Origin: Acidobacteriota bacterium
GTDB lineage: Bacteria; Acidobacteriota; Terriglobia; Versatilivoradales; Versatilivoraceae
DNA length: 64,000 nucleotides
Direction: 5' to 3'
NCBI GenBank assembly: GCA_028875575.1
Contig: JAPPDF010000088.1
Coordinates: 21,112 to 85,111, forward strand
Positions 16,779-25,985 of this stretch are shown in pieces (position 1 is the first letter of the stretch; every line of letters starts with the position of its first letter). Both the position numbers and the translations under genes were made by a program. The notes beneath the pieces were generated by a model. That model ran no database searches and had not been told where the DNA came from. It saw nothing but the letters and a program-made list of their open reading frames with translations.

Positions 16779-19127
16779 ATGCGGCACGGCACCTACCGGC
16801 AGGCAGTTGTGGCCGTGGCGACGATGACCCTGGCCGCCCTGCTTTCACCAAACTGGGCGGAATCCTCCAACCTCTCTGTGGCCGCCCGTCCCGATGCCCG
16901 CGAGGCTTCCTGGTGGTCCTTCCAGAAGCTCCGGCGGCCGCAGGTTCCCCGGCTAAAGCAAGGCAGCCAACCCTCCAACCCCATCGATGCGTTTGTGCTG
17001 GCGAAGCTCCGGAAGAAGCGACTGAAGCCCGGTCCCGCCGCCACCAGGTCCGTACTGTTGCGCCGCGCCACCTTCGATCTGTGGGGCTTGCCTCCGACTC
17101 CCGCCCAAGCCGAGCGCTTCCTGCGGGATGAATCAGCGGACGCTTATGAAAGACTCATCGAGGAACTGCTCGAATCGCCCCGATACGGGGAACGCTGGGG
17201 GCACCACTGGCTGAACGTGGTCGGGTACGCCGACAGCAGATCGGACACCGACGACTACCATCCCAACGCCTGGCGCTATCGGGACTACGTGATCAAGTCC
17301 TTCAACGAAGACAAGCCCTACGACCGTTTTGTTCAGGAGCAGATTGCCGGAGACGAGCTCTTTCCGAACAATCTCGAACTGGAAGGCTTCTACGACCTCT
17401 CTCCCGAGAAGCTGGAGCACCTGGAAGCCTGGATCGGAACCACCATCTTCGCCCTTGGGACCGGAGGCCGCGAGGTGGAACTGAACGCCGAAGTCGCCAG
17501 GTACCGCTGGCTGACAGAGGTCGTCGACAAGACAACCTCCTCATTCCTCGGGTTGACCCTGGAATGCGCCCGTTGCCACGACCACCGGTCCGACCCTTTC
17601 TCCCAGGAAGACTACTTCAGGCTGCAGGCGATCTTTGCCGCAAGCCGGCCCTCAAGCGTTCCGGTAGTGGCGTCGACCACCATGGGCCACCGTGACGAGG
17701 CCTATCATCTGTCGATTGCACTGGCGGAGGCCAGAGACGCTTACCTGAGGTTTGCAGGGCAAGTAAGGGATCGAGTCGTCGAAACCAGGAAAAAGGACTA
17801 TTCCTCGGAAGTGGTGCAGGCCTACGAAACTCCCGCGAAAGAACGATCTGCCCGCGAAACGGAGTTGGCGACTCCGTTGGTCCAACTGCACCGAGAGTTG
17901 AATATTGAAGAGCACCTTTCCCCTGAAGAGGCCGAACGCCACCGGGAGCTGACCGGGAAACTGGCCAAGGCGGCTGTGCTTATTCCTGCCAAGGGGTTGG
18001 CGCACCTGGTTGACTACGACGGGTTTTACGATGTTCCGTCAGCCACGGTGCTGGCTGGGGTGAAGACGGAGTTGATTCCTGAGACCCACCTTCTGAGCCG
18101 AGGCGAGCTGGCAGGCAAGCAACACCTCGTACACCCGGGATTGCCCCGGGTCCTCAGGTCTGACTCGGTCTCGGCCAGGTTGTCCCGGGGACTCAACGGT
18201 CTCCAGTACCGCAAGCAATTGGCCCTCTGGCTAACGGAGCCAACCCACCCGCTGACCGCCCGCGTTATGGTCAACCGCATCTGGCAGGGTCACTTCGGAC
18301 AAGGCCTGGTGCGCACTGCCGGCGACTTCGGTCATCAAGGAGACTCCCCCGTACATCGGGAACTGCTCGATTGGCTCGCCTGCCGGTTCGTGGATCAGGG
18401 TTGGAGCGTGAAATCGATGCACCGGCTGATCATGCTGTCCAACGCCTATCGAAGGGCCAGTCGGTTTACTACGGGCCGGCATCAGCGACGAGATCCCTCG
18501 AATCGCTACTGGTGGCGCATGAATCCACGCAGGTTGGAGAGGACGGCTGTTTGGGATGCCATCCACCAGGTGTCGGGGACCCTGAATCTGAAGACTGGAG
18601 GTCGCCCGGCAATTCCACCCCTGGCGGAAGTGGAAGGGGCTACCTCTCGAATGAAAACTCGCTGGCCCGCCTCTGACGACCCCGCCGAGGGTCGGCGCCG
18701 CGCGGTCTACCTCTTGACTCGCCGGGCTGCTTCACGGTTCCACCATACAACCGCCGACCCGGCTTCCAACGGCTGCCCTGTCAAAAAGGCCGGCAACGAA
18801 GGCCTTCAATCGTTCTGGAAACTGAACCGTGAGGGTCTTTACCGCCAGGCCCGCAATCTGGCTTCCCGCCTGGTGCGTGAGGCGGGGAAGGATGCTTCCC
18901 GGCAGATTGATCTGGCCTGGCAATTGACCCTGGCGCGGATGCCTACGGAACGGGAAAAGCGGAAGGCCATGGGACTTCTGGAGCCGGCAGTCTCAAGAAA
19001 TGGCCCGGCAACCGAGACCTCCCCTCCTCAGAAGGATTTGGAGAGCTTGGAACTCCCAATAGCTGGTGCCCTGATTCGATTCTGCGGGAACCTCTTCAAT
19101 AAGGATGAATTCCTCCGGATCGATTAG
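16779..19127 (+). CDS. Second DUF1549/DUF1553 protein, lacking the cytochrome domain
   Basis: A 782-residue paralogue of the protein at 12063. Long stretches are identical (NAWRYRDYVIKSFNEDKPYD; MVNRIWQGHFGQGLVRT), so the two arose by local duplication. It keeps a signal-like N-terminus, DUF1549 with one C-x2-CH motif (ECARCHDH, Cys263, Cys266, His267) and most of DUF1553. It lacks the N-terminal cytochrome domain, and the normally conserved C-terminal segment (FDKFDVPN to VTTVAPQAL in copy 1) is replaced by an unrelated-looking KAGNEGLQSFWKLNR stretch. The frame is intact. The start at 16779 has GGGAG 8 nt upstream. No second DUF1501 gene accompanies it. Confidence 0.88.
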   Translation: MRHGTYRQAVVAVATMTLAALLSPNWAESSNLSVAARPDAREASWWSFQKLRRPQVPRLKQGSQPSNPIDAFVLAKLRKKRLKPGPAATRSVLLRRATFDLWGLPPTPAQAERFLRDESADAYERLIEELLESPRYGERWGHHWLNVVGYADSRSDTDDYHPNAWRYRDYVIKSFNEDKPYDRFVQEQIAGDELFPNNLELEGFYDLSPEKLEHLEAWIGTTIFALGTGGREVELNAEVARYRWLTEVVDKTTSSFLGLTLECARCHDHRSDPFSQEDYFRLQAIFAASRPSSVPVVASTTMGHRDEAYHLSIALAEARDAYLRFAGQVRDRVVETRKKDYSSEVVQAYETPAKERSARETELATPLVQLHRELNIEEHLSPEEAERHRELTGKLAKAAVLIPAKGLAHLVDYDGFYDVPSATVLAGVKTELIPETHLLSRGELAGKQHLVHPGLPRVLRSDSVSARLSRGLNGLQYRKQLALWLTEPTHPLTARVMVNRIWQGHFGQGLVRTAGDFGHQGDSPVHRELLDWLACRFVDQGWSVKSMHRLIMLSNAYRRASRFTTGRHQRRDPSNRYWWRMNPRRLERTAVWDAIHQVSGTLNLKTGGRPAIPPLAEVEGATSRMKTRWPASDDPAEGRRRAVYLLTRRAASRFHHTTADPASNGCPVKKAGNEGLQSFWKLNREGLYRQARNLASRLVREAGKDASRQIDLAWQLTLARMPTEREKRKAMGLLEPAVSRNGPATETSPPQKDLESLELPIAGALIRFCGNLFNKDEFLRID

Positions 19128-19132
19128 GGCGC

Positions 19133-20179
19133 TCAATCCTTGAAGACAATTACCGTCTTCAACGCCTGGCTCTCTCCCCTGGCCAACGAAGTCATGACCC
19201 GAGGTGTCTCGCTCAGCCGACAGCGGCCTTCGATGAATGTCGACAACTCGGACCTCATGTTGGGCAGAATGCTTACGGCCGCCGCAAAGTCGCTCCGATC
19301 GAAACCGTAGGTCCCGACCAGACACACCTCGTTGCTGACTGCATCCTGCAACGGCAACGAGACTTCCCTGGCCAGATTCCCGATCAGAAGCAGAGTCCCT
19401 CCAGCCTCCACCAAAGCCAGGCATAGGGAAAACGACTCCCGCGTGCCGACAGCATCGATGACAACCTCCGGTTTCCCTGCCAGACTGGATTCGACTTCTC
19501 CCGCTTCCCTGCCCGGGTCTCCGGAGGCCACATGAACGGCACCAACCCCGAACTCGGCTGCGCGATCGGCCTTCTCGGCCACCGTATCCAGTACCACCGT
19601 ACGGGAGAGACCCCTGGCGCGCGCCATCAGGACCGCCGCCAGCCCAATGGTCCCGGCGCCGACGATGGCCAGCCGCGAGGTACGGACCCCAAGCGTCTCC
19701 AACCGCCGCCACCCCCGGGTCACCACGGCCAGGGGTTCGGCCAGGAGTCCAATCTCGGGAGGAATCCCCGGCGGAAGCGGAATCGCATTCTCCGCCGGAA
19801 CCGCCAGGAACTCCGCCATGCCTCCGCGCTTGGCCAGGTTGACGCCAATCATCTTCTTGTTGAGGAAGGAGGGGTCGCCCTCATCGGGGTCAGGGGCCGA
19901 ATGGGCGATGATATTGTAGATGGTCACGGGGTCTCCGATTTCGGGAGAACGGACTCCGTCACCCAGGGCGACCACTTCGCCGGCGGCCTCGTGCCCCATG
20001 ACCATGCCGGGAGCCCGGCGGCCACTCTCTCCGGTGAAGCCATGGACGTCGCTGCCGCAGATGCCGACCGCCTTCATCTTGACCAGGACCTCTCCCGGCG
20101 CCGGTTCGGGCTTCGGCAGTCTCTCCAGCTTCATTTCCCAAGGAGCATGAAACACAACGGCTTGCATGGTTTCCGGCAT
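19133..20179 (-). CDS. Zinc-type alcohol/polyol dehydrogenase (MDR family)
   Basis: About 348 residues. The medium-chain dehydrogenase layout is clear: catalytic-zinc ligands Cys41 (AVGICGSDVHGF) and His63-Glu64 (GHEAAGEVV), and a Rossmann motif AIVGAGTIGLAAVLMARARG binding NAD(P). The structural-zinc cysteine cluster that normally follows GD-x-V is absent; that stretch reads GDPVTIYNIIAHSAPDPD with no cysteine. The substrate is unknown (threonine, sorbitol or another polyol are typical). Start ATG at 20179; ATG at 20167 is also possible. It ends 5 bp from the convergent DUF1549 gene. Confidence 0.88.
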   Translation of the reverse strand: MPETMQAVVFHAPWEMKLERLPKPEPAPGEVLVKMKAVGICGSDVHGFTGESGRRAPGMVMGHEAAGEVVALGDGVRSPEIGDPVTIYNIIAHSAPDPDEGDPSFLNKKMIGVNLAKRGGMAEFLAVPAENAIPLPPGIPPEIGLLAEPLAVVTRGWRRLETLGVRTSRLAIVGAGTIGLAAVLMARARGLSRTVVLDTVAEKADRAAEFGVGAVHVASGDPGREAGEVESSLAGKPEVVIDAVGTRESFSLCLALVEAGGTLLLIGNLAREVSLPLQDAVSNEVCLVGTYGFDRSDFAAAVSILPNMRSELSTFIEGRCRLSETPRVMTSLARGESQALKTVIVFKD

Positions 20180-20396
20180 CGGCACCCCCAACAGCTCAAC
20201 GGTTTGGAACCAATAGTTTAAACCATTACGACTTGACTCGCTTCCAGGATCAAAGTAGCCTGAATCAAAACAGGTGGCGGAGTTGCCGCAAGACTTCACG
20301 CCCAGACAGACCCCTTTAAAAGCCGCGTGGACAGTCGCTAGACCTGCCGGAATAGATCGACTCTCCCAAATCCAAAGCCTCGCAGGTGATCAAGGA

Positions 20397-21269
20397 ATGA
20401 GAAACGGAACGCCTAGGACAGTGAAGCGGATGGCCGGTGTGCTCGCGGTGACGGTGATCGCACTGGTCGGAACACTGCAGGCCCAGTTCGACTATCGAGC
20501 CAAAGTGGTCAAGATCGAAGACTTGACGCATGACGTGCGCCGGGTCGGACTGGAGTTGGAAGAGTCCGAGGGGTTCACCTTCACGCCCGGGCAGTACGTC
20601 TTTGTCAACATTCCGAAATACTATATCAAGCAATGGAACCAGAAGTACGGTACCGATTACGAACAGGTCTTGCGTCCCTATTCCTTCGCCTCCAGCTCCA
20701 GCAAGCTGCCCCGGTTCGATGTGATCATCAAGTGGGCCCGGCCCCCTCGCGACAAGGACGTTCCCCCGGGGATCGCATCCAGCTTCGTGCACCAGCACTT
20801 GAGAGTGGGCGATGTGCTCGAAATCACCGAGCCCACGGGAAATCTTTACCTGCGCGCCGACACGGGCGAGCCGATCGTCATCGTGGCCGGCGGCTCGGGG
20901 GCGGCGCCCTTCGTGTCCCTGCTGGAATATTTTTTCGAAAGGGGATTCGACAAGAACAACGAGATCTACTTTTTCTTCGGCGTTCGAGCCAAACGCGATC
21001 TCTTTCTTCACGACCGCTTCCTCGCCTGGGACAAGAGCAAGCCCCGTTTTCACTACATCCCCGCCCTGTCCCATCCAAGACCGGAAGATAACTGGGAGGG
21101 AGAAACCGGTTACGTCCAAATACCCCTGGGCAAGCGCATCAAGGGGCCTACGGGAGCTCACGCCTACCTGGCTGGCCCACCGATCATGATCAAGTTTGTT
21201 GAAGAGGTGCTCCGGTCCAAGGGGATTACCAAGGACCGAACACACTACGACGAAATCGAAGCCCGCTAG
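20397..21269 (+). CDS. Ferredoxin reductase-type FAD/NAD(P)H oxidoreductase with N-terminal signal or anchor
   Basis: A 290-residue protein. The N-terminal VLAVTVIALVGTLQAQ looks like a signal peptide or membrane anchor. It is followed by an FAD-binding beta-barrel (FTFTPGQYVFVNI; LRPYSFASSSS, the R-x-Y-S FAD motif) and a nucleotide-binding domain (IVIVAGGSGAAPFVSLLEYF, IYFFFGVRAKRDLF, AYLAGPP). The layout recalls the reductase half of NqrF or phenol-hydroxylase reductases, but there is no 2Fe-2S domain. Electron acceptor and location are unclear: an exported NADH-using domain would be unexpected, so a membrane anchor is more likely. It stands alone between genes of other function. Confidence 0.82.
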   Translation: MRNGTPRTVKRMAGVLAVTVIALVGTLQAQFDYRAKVVKIEDLTHDVRRVGLELEESEGFTFTPGQYVFVNIPKYYIKQWNQKYGTDYEQVLRPYSFASSSSKLPRFDVIIKWARPPRDKDVPPGIASSFVHQHLRVGDVLEITEPTGNLYLRADTGEPIVIVAGGSGAAPFVSLLEYFFERGFDKNNEIYFFFGVRAKRDLFLHDRFLAWDKSKPRFHYIPALSHPRPEDNWEGETGYVQIPLGKRIKGPTGAHAYLAGPPIMIKFVEEVLRSKGITKDRTHYDEIEAR

Positions 21270-21359
21270 CTCGAGAGAGCGAGAGCACCCGAAGCGGCTA
21301 TTCTCGTTAGTCCCTCCACTCAACCCGGTTCCGGGCAGCTCGTATTCCCCTCCACTCCT

Positions 21360-22829
21360 TTGGCGCCCGTGGCCTCTCCGCCCTACACCATCGAACCCCT
21401 TCCTCTCTCATGGGACCCTCTGCAACTGGTCCGGGCGGCCGGCACCAATGGCGCCCTGCTCGATAGCGGACCCGGTTACGGCTCCTTCGGCAGATTCTCG
21501 TTCTTTGGCTGCGAGCCCTTCCTGACTGTGTCGGCACGGGGTGCGTCGGTTCGAATCGTTGGAGAACACCGACGGCAGCTCATGAACGGCAACCCGATTG
21601 AGATCCTCTCCCGATTGATCCGGCAACAGACCCTTCCGGTGGAGGAGCCGGCGAGCCACGCTTCCCACCTGCCCTTCCGGACCGGAGCCGCCATCGGGTT
21701 TCTTTCTTACGAGTTGGGTCGCTTCGTGGAACCCTTTGCGCGCCGCTCCAAAGAGGAGCCGGACCTGCCCGACCTGCAATTCTTCTTCTTTGACGCGCTG
21801 CTGGCCCACGACCACAGCATGAACCAGACTTGGGCCATCGTCCGCAACCAACCCCGAGCCGGAAAGCGGTTGCAATCCACTCTGGACAGAATCCGTCGGG
21901 TCGGACTTGCAGGCTCAAGGTTGCGCAGTGCGCAGCAATCGAGCCCGGAAACCTGGACGAGCAGCCTGACCTATGAAGACTACTCGGCAGCGGTGAGAAA
22001 GGCCCAGCGCTACATTGCCGATGGAGAGATCTACCAGGTCAACCTGTCGCAGCAACTATGGTGCCGCTCCTCCATGACGGCGCCGCAACTCTATCAAGAA
22101 CTGCGCCAGACGGGAGCTTCGCCCTTCGGAGCCTACCTCCAGGGCAGGCATTGGGCAGTGCTCAGTCTCTCCCCGGAGCGGTTTCTGCGCTACTGGCCCA
22201 GGCAACGCCGGATTCAGACTCGACCCATTAAAGGGACCCGCCCGCGCGGGGCTTCGTCCGAAGAGGACCAGGCGCTTCGGCAAGCTCTGTTGCAGAGTCC
22301 CAAGGACGCCGCCGAGCATGTCATGATCGTGGACTTGGAACGCAACGACCTGGGACGGTTGGCCAGTTACGGAACGGTACGGGTTTCCGATTTCCGTCGC
22401 CTGGAGACCTTTCCAACAGTCCACCACCTCACCTCCACCGTCGAAGCCAAGCTGAGACCGAACTGCAGGTTGGAAGAGCTTGTTCAGGCCACCTTCCCCG
22501 GCGGGTCCATCACCGGGACTCCCAAAGTAAGCGCCATGCAGGTCATCGACGAACTGGAGCCCCAGCCACGGAGCGTCTACACGGGAAGCATCGGTTACCT
22601 GGCGTTCGATGGAAACCTCGACCTCAACATCGCCATTCGAACGCTCATCCTCAGGGATGGCTGGGCCCGTTATTCGACTGGTGGGGCCATCGTGGCCGAT
22701 TCCCGGGCGGATGACGAATACATGGAAACTCTCCACAAGGCGCGCCCCTTTCTGAGGGCCCTGAATCTGGGCGAACCCTCGCGCCACGGCCTGAAAGCCC
22801 CTGTCGGCGACCGCCAACGCGGATTGTAG
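21360..22829 (+). CDS. pabB: Aminodeoxychorismate synthase component I
   Basis: A 489-residue chorismate-using enzyme of the TrpE/PabB family. The motif TRPIKGTRPRG carries Lys291, which marks PabB (anthranilate synthases have Ala there); it attacks chorismate on the way to 4-amino-4-deoxychorismate, the folate precursor. Also seen: MIVDLERNDLGRL, TFPGGSITGTPK and YSTGGAIVADS. The glutamine amidotransferase subunit (PabA) and the lyase (PabC) are not nearby. The TTG start at 21360 is uncertain, with a GTG three codons later; no ribosome-binding site is obvious. Confidence 0.92.
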   Translation: MAPVASPPYTIEPLPLSWDPLQLVRAAGTNGALLDSGPGYGSFGRFSFFGCEPFLTVSARGASVRIVGEHRRQLMNGNPIEILSRLIRQQTLPVEEPASHASHLPFRTGAAIGFLSYELGRFVEPFARRSKEEPDLPDLQFFFFDALLAHDHSMNQTWAIVRNQPRAGKRLQSTLDRIRRVGLAGSRLRSAQQSSPETWTSSLTYEDYSAAVRKAQRYIADGEIYQVNLSQQLWCRSSMTAPQLYQELRQTGASPFGAYLQGRHWAVLSLSPERFLRYWPRQRRIQTRPIKGTRPRGASSEEDQALRQALLQSPKDAAEHVMIVDLERNDLGRLASYGTVRVSDFRRLETFPTVHHLTSTVEAKLRPNCRLEELVQATFPGGSITGTPKVSAMQVIDELEPQPRSVYTGSIGYLAFDGNLDLNIAIRTLILRDGWARYSTGGAIVADSRADDEYMETLHKARPFLRALNLGEPSRHGLKAPVGDRQRGL

Positions 22830-23011
22830 ACTTGTGGATTGTTGATTTTGGATTCGAGACAGAATCAGCGGTCAAGGCTCGACAATCAACAAGCGAACGA
22901 GCTTCGCCCGTAGCAGCTAATCATCCTGACTATCCTGTCAATCCACGTTCCTTGTGCAGCAAACCGGTTTAGCAGGGCATGGTGCTACGCGGATGTCTCT
23001 TTGTCCGTTGA
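22830..23011. other. Gene-free stretch with dispersed repeat pieces
   Basis: No gene is seen. It holds a piece TCCTGACTATCCTGTCAATC (from about 22925), which recurs almost unchanged at 34445-34464. It also holds a CGGTTTAGCAGGGCATGG piece near 22966 that recurs near 59020 as CAGTTTAGCGGGACATGG. The MITE-like copy B follows directly. Confidence 0.6.
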
Positions 23012-23281
23012 GTTTTTTGCAGAATTCGCAGCGGGTCAGGTCAAATTGCCGGCGATCGTGACGTCTTGCCCTTTTCGACAACGGGTGCGACGTGCGAGCA
23101 ATGCGGGCTCACCACCAAAAGCACAAAAGCCACAAAACGAATATCTGAACAGGTCGGAGGCCGTCTGCCGAATCTGATCCCACAAGGCCCGCATGCCCTG
23201 GTCGTTTCTCATGTTTCTGCTCTTTTTGTGCCTTGTGTGGCCATTCCCGGCAACGATCCGGCTGCCGCATTTTTCAAACGC
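23012..23281 (+). repeat. MITE-like palindromic repeat, copy B (diverged)
   Basis: About 270 bp. It begins GTTTTTTGCAGAATTCGCAG and ends with a segment whose reverse complement starts GCGTTTGAAAAATGCGGCAG. It contains the CACCAAAAGCACAAAAGCC / TTTTGTGCCTTGTGTGGCC inverted motif of copies A and C, but with a longer middle. It is the most diverged of the three copies in the window. Confidence 0.65.
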
Positions 23282-23358
23282 TTCCGTTGTGTATTGAAAG
23301 CCAACATTGCCTGACATTGGCGGGAAATGTGGGCCGTCTGAACCGCGGTCCGCGCCGG

Positions 23359-23387
23359 TTGCTAGCCGCCAGCCTTTCCCTTAAACT
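23359..23387 (+). promoter_or_regulatory. Predicted promoter giving a leaderless rel mRNA
   Basis: TTGCTA (23359-23364), a 17-bp spacer, TAAACT (23382-23387), then 6 nt to the ATG at 23394. Transcription would begin at or next to the start codon. No Shine-Dalgarno sequence is present. Confidence 0.5.
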
Positions 23388-23393
23388 AGGGCC

Positions 23394-25547
23394 ATGATCC
23401 GCTTTGACGAGGTGTTGGCCAAAGTCGAGAGATCCCATCCTTCCGACGACCTGGAGGTGCTGAGGAAGGCCTATCGCTTTTCGTCCAAAAAGCACGATGG
23501 GCAGTCCCGTGAATCGGGTGAGCCTTACTTCAACCATCCCCTGGCGGTGGCCGATATCCTGGCCGACATGAAGCTTGACGCCAGTTGCGTCAGTGTCGGA
23601 CTGCTGCACGACGTCGTGGAGGACACGGTCGTTCCACTGGAGGAGATCGAAGAGAATTTCGGCAAAGACATTGCCAACATCGTCAACGGGCTCACCAAGA
23701 TCAGCCAGTTCCACTTTTACTCCAAGGAAGCCCGGCAGGCGGAGAATTTTCGCAAGATGTTCCTGGCCATGGTGGACGACATCCGAGTCGTCCTGGTCAA
23801 GCTGGCCGACAGGCTCCACAATATGAGGACGTTGGAGTTCCTTCCGATGGAGAGACGGCAGCGGATTGCCCAGGAAACCATGGAGATCTACGCCCCCATT
23901 GCTCACCGCCTGGGCATGGGCAAGATCAGGGGTGAGCTCGAGGATCTTGCCTTCGCCACCCTGGATCCAGAGGCCCATCGCCAGATCAAAGAGGAAATTG
24001 AGCAGAAAAGACGAGTTCGGCAAAACCTGCTGGAGGAGATCAAGTACAGGTTGACCCATCAGCTCCAGGAACAGGAAATCCCCTGCACTCTGGAATCCCG
24101 TATCAAGCGAATCTACAGCACCCATCAGAAAATCAAGCGACAGCGAATTCCCATTGAGCAGGTCTACGACCTGCTTGCCTTGCGCATCATTACCGGCTCG
24201 GTAAAGGACTGCTACGCGGCTCTGGGCATCATTCACAACCTCTGGCAACCAGTGCCGGGAAGAATCAAGGACTTCATTGCCATTCCACGACCCAACATGT
24301 ACCAGTCAATCCACACCTCGGTCATTGGCCCCCAGGGGCAACCCTTCGAGGTACAGATCCGCACCGTCGAGATGCACCGGGTTGCCGAGGAGGGTATTGC
24401 CGCCCACTGGAAGTACAAAATGGGCCGGGGAATGGACGAAAAGGACGACCAGCGCTTTCTCTGGCTGCGGCACCTGGTGGAATGGCAGCAGGAGATGCAG
24501 GATCCCAGCGACTTCCTGAGCACACTCAAGATCGACCTCTACCCCGAAGAGGTTTACGCCTTCACTCCCAAGGGCAAGGTGATCATTCTTCCCCGTGACG
24601 CCACCCCGGTCGACTTCGCCTATGCCATCCACAGCGAAGTCGGGGCCTGTTGCGTCGGCGCCAAGGTGAATGGCCGCATCGTTCCCCTCAGATCTCGACT
24701 CAAGAACGGGGACATCGTTGAAATCCAGACGCAAACCGGCCACGTGCCCAGCCGGGACTGGTTGTCCTTCGTCAAGACCTCGCGGGCACGCAACAAAATC
24801 AGACACTTTCTGAACGTCAGTCGCCGAGAACGCGCCATGGAGCTGGGCAAGCGCATTCTGGAGAAGGAGGCCAAGCGACTCAAGATCAACCTGAAGAAGC
24901 ACATGGAAGACGGGTCGCTATTGGAGGCCGCCCGGCCTTACCGGTGCGACAAGATAGAGAAAATCTACTCCGCATTGGGCTTCGGCAAGATCTCGGGGCG
25001 GATGCTCCTGAGCAAGTTGGTGCCGCCGGGCGAATTGACCCGGGCGCAAAAGGACAAGCCCGGCAAGTTCACCTCGGCCGTGAAGAAGGTCCTCGGGCTC
25101 TCTTCGGACGGGTCTCTCAAGGTCAAGGACATCGATGGGATTCTGGTCTATCGGGCCAAGTGCTGCAACCCGATTCGCGGCGAGCCGATTGTCGGCTACA
25201 TCACCCGGGGCAAGGGAGTCGCCGTCCATGCCAAGCGCTGCGCCAACGTGGGCAACCTCCTCTATGAAGCCGAACGCAAGATCGATGTTTCGTGGACCGG
25301 AACGGTCGGGGGAATCTATGCCGTCAAGCTTTCCATCTCGGTAGACGACAGGCAGGGGATGCTGGCGGAGATTACTTCCCGCATCTCCGATATCAAGACC
25401 AACATCAAGAATATCGAAGCTCAGGCCTTCGAAGACCGTCACGGACTCATTCACGTCACCATCGAAATCAGCGACCTCAAGCACCTGGAAAGGGCCGTCC
25501 ATTCGATCAAGAAGATCAAGGGCGTCAACGAAATCGTCTGGCAATAG
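23394..25547 (+). CDS. rel: Bifunctional (p)ppGpp synthetase/hydrolase (Rel/SpoT)
   Basis: A 717-residue long RSH protein controlling the stringent response. The HD hydrolase site is intact: His48 (FNHPLAVA), His72-Asp73 and Glu76-Asp77 in HDVVEDT. The synthetase domain follows (RIKRIYSTHQKI, YDLLALRIITGS, PRPNMYQSIHTSV, FEVQIRTVEMHRVAEEGIAA). Then come the TGS domain (VYAFTPKGKVIILPRDATPVDFAYAIHSEVG), a Cys-rich zinc-finger region (YRAKCCNPIRGEPIVGY) and a C-terminal ACT domain. Both activities are therefore expected. ridA follows 20 bp after the stop and is probably cotranscribed. Confidence 0.97.
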   Translation: MIRFDEVLAKVERSHPSDDLEVLRKAYRFSSKKHDGQSRESGEPYFNHPLAVADILADMKLDASCVSVGLLHDVVEDTVVPLEEIEENFGKDIANIVNGLTKISQFHFYSKEARQAENFRKMFLAMVDDIRVVLVKLADRLHNMRTLEFLPMERRQRIAQETMEIYAPIAHRLGMGKIRGELEDLAFATLDPEAHRQIKEEIEQKRRVRQNLLEEIKYRLTHQLQEQEIPCTLESRIKRIYSTHQKIKRQRIPIEQVYDLLALRIITGSVKDCYAALGIIHNLWQPVPGRIKDFIAIPRPNMYQSIHTSVIGPQGQPFEVQIRTVEMHRVAEEGIAAHWKYKMGRGMDEKDDQRFLWLRHLVEWQQEMQDPSDFLSTLKIDLYPEEVYAFTPKGKVIILPRDATPVDFAYAIHSEVGACCVGAKVNGRIVPLRSRLKNGDIVEIQTQTGHVPSRDWLSFVKTSRARNKIRHFLNVSRRERAMELGKRILEKEAKRLKINLKKHMEDGSLLEAARPYRCDKIEKIYSALGFGKISGRMLLSKLVPPGELTRAQKDKPGKFTSAVKKVLGLSSDGSLKVKDIDGILVYRAKCCNPIRGEPIVGYITRGKGVAVHAKRCANVGNLLYEAERKIDVSWTGTVGGIYAVKLSISVDDRQGMLAEITSRISDIKTNIKNIEAQAFEDRHGLIHVTIEISDLKHLERAVHSIKKIKGVNEIVWQ

Positions 25548-25567
25548 TCCCGGCTTGAGAGGGAACC

Positions 25568-25954
25568 ATGAAATTCATCATACAAACCGGCGGCGCACCC
25601 GCCGCCATCGGCCCCTATTCGCAAGGGGTCAGAGCCAGGGCATCCGAATTCCTCTTTCTTTCCGGACAGATCGGGCTGGATCCCCAAACCGGCGAATTGG
25701 TTCCGGGAGATATCGAGGCCCAGACCGAGCGGGTCCTGAGGAATCTGGAGGGAGTCCTGAGGGCCGCGGGCAGTTCACTCGATCATGTAGTCAAAACCAC
25801 CATTTACCTGACCGACATGGACGAGTTCCCGCGGGTAAACAAGGTCTACGAGAAATTCTTCGGTGAAAGCCTTCCCGCCCGGGCCACGGTTGGCGTTTCC
25901 TCGCTGCCCAAGGGAGCTCTGGTGGAGGTCGAAGCCCTGGCGGTGGTGGGGTGA
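25568..25954 (+). CDS. ridA: RidA/YjgF-family enamine/imine deaminase
   Basis: A 128-residue protein with the family hallmarks: N-terminal APAAIGPYSQGVRA, LFLSGQIGLDPQTGEL, the helix with QTERVLRNLEGVLRAAGSS, VVKTTIYLTDMDEF, and the C-terminal PARATVGVSSLPKGALVEVEALAVV with the conserved Arg. RidA hydrolyses reactive enamines and imines released by PLP enzymes such as threonine dehydratase. The start has GAGAGGGA upstream, and the gene lies 20 bp after rel. Confidence 0.95.
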   Translation: MKFIIQTGGAPAAIGPYSQGVRARASEFLFLSGQIGLDPQTGELVPGDIEAQTERVLRNLEGVLRAAGSSLDHVVKTTIYLTDMDEFPRVNKVYEKFFGESLPARATVGVSSLPKGALVEVEALAVVG

Positions 25955-25985
25955 TTCCCCCTGGCACGGGGGGAGGAATAGCAGC

